From NCBI GenBank assembly GCA_905212345.1, contig CAJMEC010000017.1, positions 1 to 29,124 of the forward strand: 29,124 nt of DNA. The letters run 5' to 3'. Positions 22,734-29,124 of the stretch are shown here, piece after piece. The notes beneath the pieces were generated by a model. The model did not search any database. It saw nothing but the letters and a program-made list of their open reading frames with translations, and had not been told where the DNA came from. Each line of letters begins with the position of its first letter. Positions within the stretch are counted from its first letter, which is position 1. The translations under genes and the position numbers were made by a program. The stretch comes from an uncultured Sutterella sp. Its GTDB lineage: Bacteria > Pseudomonadota > Gammaproteobacteria > Burkholderiales > Burkholderiaceae_F.

Positions 22734-25576
22734 TTTTTCTTTCCCTTAATCGCATCAAGATGTTTTTTCAGATAAAGCCCTGTAACACTCTTTTTATTTT
22801 TCATAATTTGCGCTGGCGTTCCGCAGGCCACAATTTCACCACCATCTTGCCCCCCGTCTGGTCCCATATCCACAATCCAGTCAGCCGATGCAATGACATC
22901 TAAGTTATGTTCAATGATGACAACCGTGTTGCCGGCATCTCGCAATTTTTTCACGACATCAACCAGCATTTTGACATCCTCAAAATGAAGGCCTGTCGTA
23001 GGTTCATCCAAAATGTAAAGAGTTTTGGATGTATCTTTACGTGACAATTCCAAAGCAAGCTTCATTCGCTGTGCTTCGCCGCCCGAAAGCGTCAAGGCAC
23101 TTTGACCTAATTTGACGTAGCCCAACCCCACGTCCACCAAAGTGTCCAACTTACGCGATATGATCGGATGCGTGGCGAAGATCTTTCTAGCTTCCTCAAC
23201 GGTTAGGTTTAATACTTCCGCAATATTGAGCCCTTTGTAGAGCACCTCCAGTGTTTCGCGATTGTACCGTTGACCGTGGCAGTGTTCGCAGGGCACATAC
23301 ATATCCGGCAAGAAGTTCATCTCAACCTTGATAAAGCCCTCTCCCTGGCAGGCTTCGCATCTTCCACCCTTCACATTAAAGCTAAACCGACCCGCGTCAT
23401 AGCCACGTTCTCTAGCGGTAGGAGTCTGAGCAAAAAGATCTCTGATTGGTGTAAATAAGCCCGTATAAGTCGCGGGATTGGAACGCGGGGAACGACCGAT
23501 AGGACTTTGATCCACGCTGATAACCTTATCGAATAACTCGCTTCCTTCTATACGTTCAAAAGGCTCAGGTGACGCACTGGCTCGATAAAGTTTTTGCGCC
23601 AAAGCTCGATAAAGCGTGTCATTGATCAAAGTTGATTTACCGGAGCCCGAAACCCCGCTTACAACCGTAATTAAACCCACCGGAATTTCCAAATCCACAT
23701 TTTTAAGGTTATGCCCCCTGGCTCCTACGAGTCTTAAGAACTCACCGGATCGACGCTTAGGCTTACCCGAAGGCAGCATATTTTTCTCACCGCTCAAATA
23801 AAGACCAGTAAGAGAATTTGGATTATGGGTAATCTGTTGAGGCGTTCCTAAGGCGACAACTCTGCCGCCGTCTTCCCCAGCTCTCGGCCCCATATCGACA
23901 ACAAAATCCGCCGCCCGAATTGTATCCTCGTCGTGCTCAACAACAATGACAGAATTGCCCAAATCGCGAAGGCGCTTCAACGTTTCAATCAATCGATCAT
24001 TATCGCGTTGATGCAATCCGATAGACGGCTCATCCAAAACATACATCACGCCAGTCAGACCCGAGCCGATTTGACTGGCCAAACGAATTCGCTGAGCCTC
24101 ACCCCCCGACAAAGTATCCGCCCGACGATCAAGGGTCAAATAGCCTAATCCAACGTCCGTCAAAAAAGTCAATCGTTGCTCAATTGCCGCAACCAGCTTT
24201 TTCCCGACTTCTGCCTTACTTCCTTCAATTTTGAGCCCTTTGAAGTATTCATGAGCCTGAGAAAGGGGCATCGCTGTAATTTCATAGATAGCCTTTTTGT
24301 GTTTGCCTTGTCCGACAAAAACGTGTCTGGCGGCCTCTTTTAAACGGGTTCCTTTGCAAGCATCACAGACCTTGAGTTCTCGATAGCGATTTAACTCTTC
24401 CCGAACAGCCTCATTTTGAGTTTCAGCGTAACGGCGGTTCAAGATAGCAATCACCCCTTCAAAGATTTCTTTTTTATAAGTAACCGTTCCGGCTCGTCGA
24501 TAAGGCATATTGATTGTTTTGTCACCCAAACCCCATAACACAGCTTCCTGATCACTTCGCTTGAGTTGATTCCAAGGTGTTTCCGCATCAAAGCCAACCG
24601 CTTTGGCTACAGCCTCTATCAAATCAAAGTTGTATAGATTTCGCCTATCCCAACCATGAATAGCTCCCGAGCTTAAAGACAACTCCGGGTGACAGACAAC
24701 GCTTTTTTCTGTAAAAACCATGCCCTCACCCATGCCGTTGCACACCGGGCAAGCTCCCATAGGGTTATTAAATGAAAAAAGCCTTGGTTCGAGTTCTTCA
24801 ATACTGTAGCCGCATTCCGGACAACAGTAGTGACTTGAAAAAGCCTGACGCTCGCCACTGTCCATATCCTCAATAACCACACGACCATCGGCCAACCTTA
24901 ATGCCGTTTCCAGGCTTTCTGCTAAACGCTGCGAAGCATTGGGACGAATTTTTAATCGATCTACGATGACATCTACATCATGCCTTTCCCTCGGGTCAAG
25001 TTGTGGCAACGTCTCCACCTCATAGCGGACTCCATCAACTTTAAATCGAATAAAGCCTTGAGTCTGCATATCTTGGAAAAAGCGATCAAAGTCTAATTTT
25101 TTTTGACGCACAACCGGCGCCAAAACCATGATTTTGCTTTCTGCCGGACCTTGTAAAATGCGGTCAACCATTGAAGATACCGGAGTGACCTCCAAAGGCA
25201 GGCCATGGATTGGACAGTAGGGAGTCCCGGCACGAGCAAACAAAAGACGAAGATAATCCATGATCTCGGTGATGGTACCAACAGTTGACCGCGGATTACT
25301 GTTCACAGCTTTTTGTTCAATAGCTATAGCCGGGGAAAGTCCTTCAATCAAATCGACATCCGGCCGTTCCATTAGATCAAGAAATTGGCGTGCATAAGCC
25401 GACAAGCTTTCTACATAGCGACGCTGACCTTCCGCATACAAGGTATCGAAAGCCAAAGAACTCTTTCCCGAACCCGACAAACCGGTGATAACCACCAACT
25501 GATCACGCGGAATATCCAAATCAATATTCTTTAAATTGTGAGTGCGAGCCCCACGAATATGAATGTCGCCGTGCAT
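22730..25576 (-). CDS. uvrA: Excinuclease ABC subunit A
   Basis: A 948-residue damage-recognition ATPase of nucleotide excision repair, partner of UvrB and UvrC. Two ABC ATPase modules are visible: Walker A sequences GLSGSGKSS and GVSGSGKST, ABC signatures LSGGEAQRIRLASQ and LSGGEAQRMKLALE, and Walker B stretches ending VLDEPSIGLH and ILDEPTTGLH. Zinc-binding cysteine pairs occur as CPECGY...CPVCNG and CEACQG...CEHCHG, with an extra CDACKG. The frame reaches TTG 25591; ATG 25576 is chosen because GAAGG lies about nine bases upstream. The downstream rmlD-like gene overlaps its stop. Confidence 0.97.
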   Translation of the reverse strand: MHGDIHIRGARTHNLKNIDLDIPRDQLVVITGLSGSGKSSLAFDTLYAEGQRRYVESLSAYARQFLDLMERPDVDLIEGLSPAIAIEQKAVNSNPRSTVGTITEIMDYLRLLFARAGTPYCPIHGLPLEVTPVSSMVDRILQGPAESKIMVLAPVVRQKKLDFDRFFQDMQTQGFIRFKVDGVRYEVETLPQLDPRERHDVDVIVDRLKIRPNASQRLAESLETALRLADGRVVIEDMDSGERQAFSSHYCCPECGYSIEELEPRLFSFNNPMGACPVCNGMGEGMVFTEKSVVCHPELSLSSGAIHGWDRRNLYNFDLIEAVAKAVGFDAETPWNQLKRSDQEAVLWGLGDKTINMPYRRAGTVTYKKEIFEGVIAILNRRYAETQNEAVREELNRYRELKVCDACKGTRLKEAARHVFVGQGKHKKAIYEITAMPLSQAHEYFKGLKIEGSKAEVGKKLVAAIEQRLTFLTDVGLGYLTLDRRADTLSGGEAQRIRLASQIGSGLTGVMYVLDEPSIGLHQRDNDRLIETLKRLRDLGNSVIVVEHDEDTIRAADFVVDMGPRAGEDGGRVVALGTPQQITHNPNSLTGLYLSGEKNMLPSGKPKRRSGEFLRLVGARGHNLKNVDLEIPVGLITVVSGVSGSGKSTLINDTLYRALAQKLYRASASPEPFERIEGSELFDKVISVDQSPIGRSPRSNPATYTGLFTPIRDLFAQTPTARERGYDAGRFSFNVKGGRCEACQGEGFIKVEMNFLPDMYVPCEHCHGQRYNRETLEVLYKGLNIAEVLNLTVEEARKIFATHPIISRKLDTLVDVGLGYVKLGQSALTLSGGEAQRMKLALELSRKDTSKTLYILDEPTTGLHFEDVKMLVDVVKKLRDAGNTVVIIEHNLDVIASADWIVDMGPDGGQDGGEIVACGTPAQIMKNKKSVTGLYLKKHLDAIKGKKN

Positions 25577-25612
25577 ACTATGCGCCTTCAAAAAGTTAAC
25601 TTTTGATTTTAA

Positions 25613-25876
25613 CGTTTTACCCCAAGTTTAGATTTTCACACAACCATTTTTGAACTATCAGGTAACGAGCTACTCCAATTAGCCTTTTCCATTTGCAAAG
25701 TACCTATCCGTAAACACATGCTTGTCAATGCCCTAAAACGTATTGACAATCCTGCAGGAAATAAATCGTCTACCTGGGTCAAGGCTTATCAAGGAATTTA
25801 TGAGGCCATAAAAGATAAAGATGAAGATTTGTGCTTCAAACACCTCCGCCACATGATTTCAAGCTCAGATCACTAA
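25613..25876 (+). pseudogene. Truncated GntR-family FCD domain relic
   Basis: An open frame with no plausible start runs from just after TAA at 25610-25612 to TAA at 25874-25876. It reads DFHTTIFELSGNELL and later AYQGIYEAIKDKDEDLCFKHL, the C-terminal half of an FCD ligand-binding domain; compare FDREFHLLLLEGCGNRVL and RQEREILRAIRMGD in the intact GntR protein at 3732-4394. The winged-helix part and most of the domain are absent, and the uvrA promoter region sits where they should be. It is a deletion remnant, probably once a regulator of nearby genes. Confidence 0.75.
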
Positions 25877-25878
25877 AG

Positions 25879-25910
25879 CAATGGCCCGACAAACGCGGGC
25901 CATTGTTTCT
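25879..25910. terminator. Bidirectional terminator between the GntR relic and larA
   Basis: CAATGGCCCG (25879-25888) pairs perfectly with CGGGCCATTG (25896-25905) around seven bases, with short T-runs on both sides (TTTCT on plus, CTTTA on minus). It ends the minus-strand larA transcript. Confidence 0.8.
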
Positions 25911-25925
25911 CCAATTATTAAGGCG

Positions 25926-27203
25926 TCAAGCCACACGAGGGACAGTAAGTGAACCCTCCGGCATCAAAATCGTTGACGGATGGTCGCCCAACTTTTGTTT
26001 GGCAATAGCAACAGCCTCGTCAACGCACTCCGTCGTAGCGGCAAAGTGCATGGCTTTTGCCAGATCCTTGTCGAGTTTAGTCACCAAAACAAAGTCCGCT
26101 TTGGACTGAGGACGGGTAATGGCAAAGGCCTTGTTCGCCCCAATTTGGAAGTTATCTTCCAACTCTTTACGAATAGCTTCCGGCGTCTTTAAGCGCTTAA
26201 ACGTTTCTTCTAACTTAGCCGAGCCTGAACCTTCAATGCATTCGGCAAGCAAAATCACCACTCCGCCTTCTCTCACTGCACACATGGCATTGTCCATCGT
26301 TTTTTGCATCTGATAGACATTGATATCTTTCGGATAACCACCGCAGGAGGCAATCACAAGATCGGCTTCCTTGGGGATCACGCAGCCGTACACTTCATCA
26401 ACAAAGCTACAGGCCACCTTGTGAGCCTTGATGTAATTGCCTGCAAACATCTTCAAAAATTCATGCTTGGCGTTCAAAACGGCATTAAATAGGAATAATG
26501 AACGGCCTTTAGCAAAAAGCGCCACGCCTTCCATTTGGTCTTCGTAACAAGGATTGCCTTCCATGATGCCCAAACCCGCATGAGGATCCAACATCCAGCT
26601 GTGATTTTTGCGAACTGTTTCCATGGCAGCGCAGCCCGGCAAAATAGCCTTTCTGCCACCACCATAACCAGAAAAATAGTGATGGACAATGGTGCCTGTC
26701 AAAATAACGTGGTCAACATCACACAAGAGCTTATTGATCCAAACCGGCGTCCCGCGGCTTGTATCACCAAAGTACTCAAAATCGTCCGCATTAGTGGCAA
26801 CACTGTTGTACATCTTGATACGGGAGGCGACCTCTTTTCCAACCTGTTCAACCATTTCTTCATGCGTCATCACGCGATGCGTACCCAAAGAAAAAACAAT
26901 CCGCATATTTTCATCGGGCACACCCAGGCGATTCATTTCATTGACAAAGACCGGCATGAAGTCGTAGCTATTGGCCACACGTGTCGGGTCATTGCAAATA
27001 AAAGCCACCGTATCACCCGGCTTAACAATTTCAGACAAAGCTGGTGAGCCAATCGGATGATTGATCGCATCCAAAATACCTTGCTCAACGTTTTGCATCG
27101 GAGGGAAATCTTCGGTACGAACGACTTTCAAAATATCGTTTTCTTCGTAGTCAAACGTTTTCGTGCCGTGACCATAGGCAAAAGTAAATTGTTTGGAAGC
27201 CAT
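25926..27203 (-). CDS. larA: LarA family nickel-pincer-dependent racemase/epimerase
   Basis: A 425-residue cytosolic enzyme of the lactate racemase family, which uses a nickel-pincer nucleotide to racemise or epimerise 2-hydroxy acids. Residues matching the L. plantarum LarA active site are visible one position shifted: His109 (GTHR), His175 (VHHYFSG), Lys185 (GGGRKAILPG, cofactor thioamide link) and His201 (KNHSW). NDPTR at 71-75 matches the substrate-binding loop. AAAGGA precedes the ATG at 27203. LarA homologues include malate and other hydroxy-acid racemases, so lactate is not assured. larB, larC and larE are not in the window, so the cofactor must be made elsewhere. Confidence 0.88.
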   Translation of the reverse strand: MASKQFTFAYGHGTKTFDYEENDILKVVRTEDFPPMQNVEQGILDAINHPIGSPALSEIVKPGDTVAFICNDPTRVANSYDFMPVFVNEMNRLGVPDENMRIVFSLGTHRVMTHEEMVEQVGKEVASRIKMYNSVATNADDFEYFGDTSRGTPVWINKLLCDVDHVILTGTIVHHYFSGYGGGRKAILPGCAAMETVRKNHSWMLDPHAGLGIMEGNPCYEDQMEGVALFAKGRSLFLFNAVLNAKHEFLKMFAGNYIKAHKVACSFVDEVYGCVIPKEADLVIASCGGYPKDINVYQMQKTMDNAMCAVREGGVVILLAECIEGSGSAKLEETFKRLKTPEAIRKELEDNFQIGANKAFAITRPQSKADFVLVTKLDKDLAKAMHFAATTECVDEAVAIAKQKLGDHPSTILMPEGSLTVPRVA

Positions 27204-27520
27204 AGAAAGTCCTTTAGAGTCATTTTGAGGCGATTGTTTATTTTAACTTGTGTTTGGTTTTCGTAACGCTCAAAGCTGGAAATTAATTTCGCAAAGATAG
27301 GGAATATTTTTGATCTACTGTCATATAGAGCTAAGAAAATCCTTTATGGCGGTATGGACATTTTTTCAAACTTTCTACACAATTAGCGCTTAGCGTATTT
27401 TTGAATATGCTCACCAAACGTCTCGAATGCGAACGGGTGAGTTTTCTCACTTTGAAGCCTTTGGGTGTGTTTATCAAATACCGTTTTAACGGTGTTGTTA
27501 TTTTTTGGAAGTGAAAGAAA
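27204..27520. other. Divergent intergenic region between larA and ssb
   Basis: This 317-base AT-rich non-coding stretch should hold the promoters of larA (minus) and ssb (plus). I see short hairpins GTGAG-TTTT-CTCAC and ACCGTT-TT-AACGGT ahead of ssb, and GGAAG before the ssb ATG. No unambiguous -35/-10 pair, SOS box or coding frame was found. Confidence 0.6.
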
Positions 27521-28024
27521 ATGGCTTCGGTAAATAAAGTCATCATTATTGGTAACTTGGGTCGTGATCCGGATACGCGCTATACCGCTGAAGGCGGTAC
27601 CGCCATTACGACGATTACGGTGGCAACCTCTCGCCGCTACAAAGATTCCAACGGTCAACCTCAGGAAGAAACAGAATGGCATCGTGTTGTGTTTTTCGGC
27701 CGTCAAGCCGAAATCGCCGCCGAGTATCTCCGTAAAGGTCGCCCGGTTTATATTGAAGGCCGTCTGCGTACCCGTAAATGGCAAGGTCCGGACGGACAAG
27801 ACCGTTATTCAACGGAAATCATTGCTGAAACGATGCAGATGTTGGGTAGCCGTGAACGCAACGAAGGTACTGGCGCGAGTGGTTTTGAATCTGCACCTCG
27901 CCGTCCCGCTCCCGTTCACACCGAACACGCTCCGGCTTCAACCTATCAACAGCCTCGCCAACCGGAACTCGTGCCCGCTCCGGTAAACGGTTTGGACAAT
28001 CTTGACGAAGACATTCCGTTCTAA
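27521..28024 (+). CDS. ssb: Single-stranded DNA-binding protein
   Basis: A 167-residue SSB that binds single-stranded DNA as a tetramer in replication, repair and recombination. The OB-fold spans about residues 1-110 (SVNKVIIIGNLGRDPDTRY, WHRVVFFGRQAEIAAEYLRKG, YIEGRLRTRKW). It is followed by a proline- and glutamine-rich flexible linker and the acidic protein-interaction tip LDEDIPF. GGAAG lies upstream of ATG 27521. uvrA lies nearby but divergently placed with larA between, as opposed to the adjacent uvrA-ssb pair of many proteobacteria. Confidence 0.97.
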   Translation: MASVNKVIIIGNLGRDPDTRYTAEGGTAITTITVATSRRYKDSNGQPQEETEWHRVVFFGRQAEIAAEYLRKGRPVYIEGRLRTRKWQGPDGQDRYSTEIIAETMQMLGSRERNEGTGASGFESAPRRPAPVHTEHAPASTYQQPRQPELVPAPVNGLDNLDEDIPF

Positions 28025-28049
28025 TTTCTGAACCCTGTGTCAGACACTC

Positions 28050-28078
28050 GCCCACTTGAATCGCAAGTGGGCTTTTTT
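28050..28078 (+). terminator. Intrinsic terminator after ssb
   Basis: GCCCACTTG (28050-28058) pairs perfectly with CAAGTGGGC (28064-28072) around AATCG, followed by six T. Confidence 0.95.
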
Positions 28079-28091
28079 GTTTCCTCCCGAT

Positions 28092-29124
28092 TGAAGTGGT
28101 ATGGATTTTTTGGACACATAGGAGTTCAAAGTCATGTTCATACCACAATCCATTAAAGAACAAGCCTGTATCGGGCTTTTACATTTTCGCCCTAAAAAAG
28201 AGTTAGCTCGAGAGCTTAACGTCTCTGTAGGTACTATCCGAGACTGGTCTATCTACGTTGACAATCAGTTCTTTGATTGGATCACTGAACCTCATCAACA
28301 ATTGAGAAAAGCACAGTTGCATAAGGCAGTTGAATTTTGGTTTGATGCCTATCCTATTGGTTATAGTGATGTTGCTCGTCGCTTTGGTGTCCGTCCCTCC
28401 ACCTTGTATAACCACATTCTTCGTCGTATTGCTAAACTGCCGGATAATTTAAAACCCAAACGTCTTCGCTTTTGGGCCCCACAGCGTACTCCTAGCATAG
28501 GAACTTTCACGATGAAGTTTGAGAAATTGTCGGATATTCCTGCCGATCGTCCACTAACTCTGGCTGAACGCAAGGCTTTACTCAGAGAGATGCAAGACAC
28601 ACGAGATAGGCTCATTTGTGCAGAGTCTTTGCTTGAGGTGGCAGTGGAGTCCTGTAAGGATGAGCTCAAAAAAAAAAGAATTGATGCGGCAACTCGAGCA
28701 AACCAGAAAGGCCTTAGCATCGTTCGGATCTGTCGTTTAATGGGTGTCCCTCGAAGTAGTTTTTATGTGGCTAAGAAACCCTCCGAAGCCAAGCTCCGAG
28801 ACCGGGACTTGGCTGATCATATAGCTCAAATCCAACAAAAATACTTCTTCACGATCGGTCGGCGTCGAATGGGAACTCTTTTGAAGAAGTTACATGGTAT
28901 CGATGTGGGGACGACTCGCCTGCAAAGAGTAATGAGCCTGTATGGTTTAACTGACAAAATACGTCAGGTCAGGAAAGCCAAACCTCATGCCGGAAAAGCG
29001 ACCCAGCTGGAGCTTCCTCCCAATGAGCTCAATCGCGAATTCAAGGCCAATAAACCCTATCAACGCTTTGTGACAGACGTGACTTATGTTCCTTACTACG
29101 AACAAAATGAATGGCATTGGGGTT
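28092..29124 (+). mobile_element. IS3-type insertion sequence (left part, cut by window end)
   Basis: The putative left end begins with TGAAGTGG near 28092 and contains TTTTTTGGACACA, like the terminal repeats of IS3/IS150-type elements, just past the ssb terminator. The transposase starts at 28134. The right end, second inverted repeat and target duplication lie outside the window, so the left boundary is an estimate. Confidence 0.7.
28134..29124 (+). CDS. IS3-type transposase, single-frame OrfA-OrfB fusion (3' truncated by window)
   Basis: An uninterrupted frame from ATG 28134 to the window end, 330 codons. The N-terminal part has two helix-turn-helix segments (KKELARELNVSVGTIRDW and SDVARRFGVRPSTLYNHI), then a coiled-coil-like charged region. 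A run of ten A at 28668-28677 reads KKK in frame, followed by the OrfB-like part: LSIVRICRLMGVPRSSFY, RRRMGTLLKKLHG and NKPYQRFVTDVTYVPYY, where the Asp of TDVTY is the first DDE catalytic acid. IS3 elements normally encode OrfA and OrfB in different frames joined by -1 slippage. Here frame 0 already gives the fusion, and slippage at A10 would instead yield a short OrfA-like product. GGAG lies upstream of the ATG. Confidence 0.85.
   Translation, partial: MFIPQSIKEQACIGLLHFRPKKELARELNVSVGTIRDWSIYVDNQFFDWITEPHQQLRKAQLHKAVEFWFDAYPIGYSDVARRFGVRPSTLYNHILRRIAKLPDNLKPKRLRFWAPQRTPSIGTFTMKFEKLSDIPADRPLTLAERKALLREMQDTRDRLICAESLLEVAVESCKDELKKKRIDAATRANQKGLSIVRICRLMGVPRSSFYVAKKPSEAKLRDRDLADHIAQIQQKYFFTIGRRRMGTLLKKLHGIDVGTTRLQRVMSLYGLTDKIRQVRKAKPHAGKATQLELPPNELNREFKANKPYQRFVTDVTYVPYYEQNEWHWG

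Noticed and set aside
1..29124. CRISPR arrays, tRNA or rRNA genes, phage genes, toxin-antitoxin pairs
   Set aside because: No regularly spaced repeats, tRNA-like cloverleafs, rRNA stretches or matching small-gene pairs were seen on either strand.

Overview
The window looks like a chromosomal segment of an anaerobic or microaerophilic Gram-negative bacterium. By inference it is a gut betaproteobacterium of the Sutterellaceae (Parasutterella/Turicimonas-like). The reasons are three Dcu C4-dicarboxylate carriers beside a class I fumarase and a pyruvate formate-lyase pair, an outer-membrane patatin/barrel protein, the yqgE-ruvX pair, and moderate GC with strongly biased codons in the catabolic genes. 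The taxonomic call is inference; no rRNA or tRNA lies in the window.

Region 1 (1-13016) is an anaerobic carbon-metabolism block read mostly on the plus strand. It holds a partial MmgE/PrpD protein coupled to a first Dcu-family carrier, an M20D amidohydrolase, a minus-strand GntR/FCD regulator, a second divergent Dcu carrier, a canonical DcuB, a class I [4Fe-4S] fumarase, pflB and pflA. Most units end in clear intrinsic terminators. Together they suggest fumarate/malate/aspartate-type substrate uptake, succinate exchange and formate-producing mixed-acid fermentation.

Region 2 (13017-25576) is housekeeping and envelope-related: a transposase relic, galU, apaH, an overlapping plsC-like/ruvX/yqgE operon, a YbaK-type deacylase, two tandem DUF2721 membrane proteins, a type Vd (PlpD-like) patatin autotransporter, galE, an orphan rmlD and uvrA. 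GalU and GalE supply UDP-glucose and UDP-galactose for surface glycans.

Region 3 (25577-29124) holds a truncated GntR-type FCD relic, a larA-family racemase without its cofactor genes, ssb, and the left part of an IS3-type element running off the window end. That element has OrfA-like and OrfB-like parts in one frame joined at a run of ten A.

No complete unknown defence or mobile system was found. The most notable points are the three-carrier Dcu cluster with its unusual paralogues and the MmgE/PrpD partner, two genes whose start codons follow terminator U-tracts with no visible Shine-Dalgarno, the tandem DUF2721 pair, the slippery A10 transposase, and two decayed gene relics.
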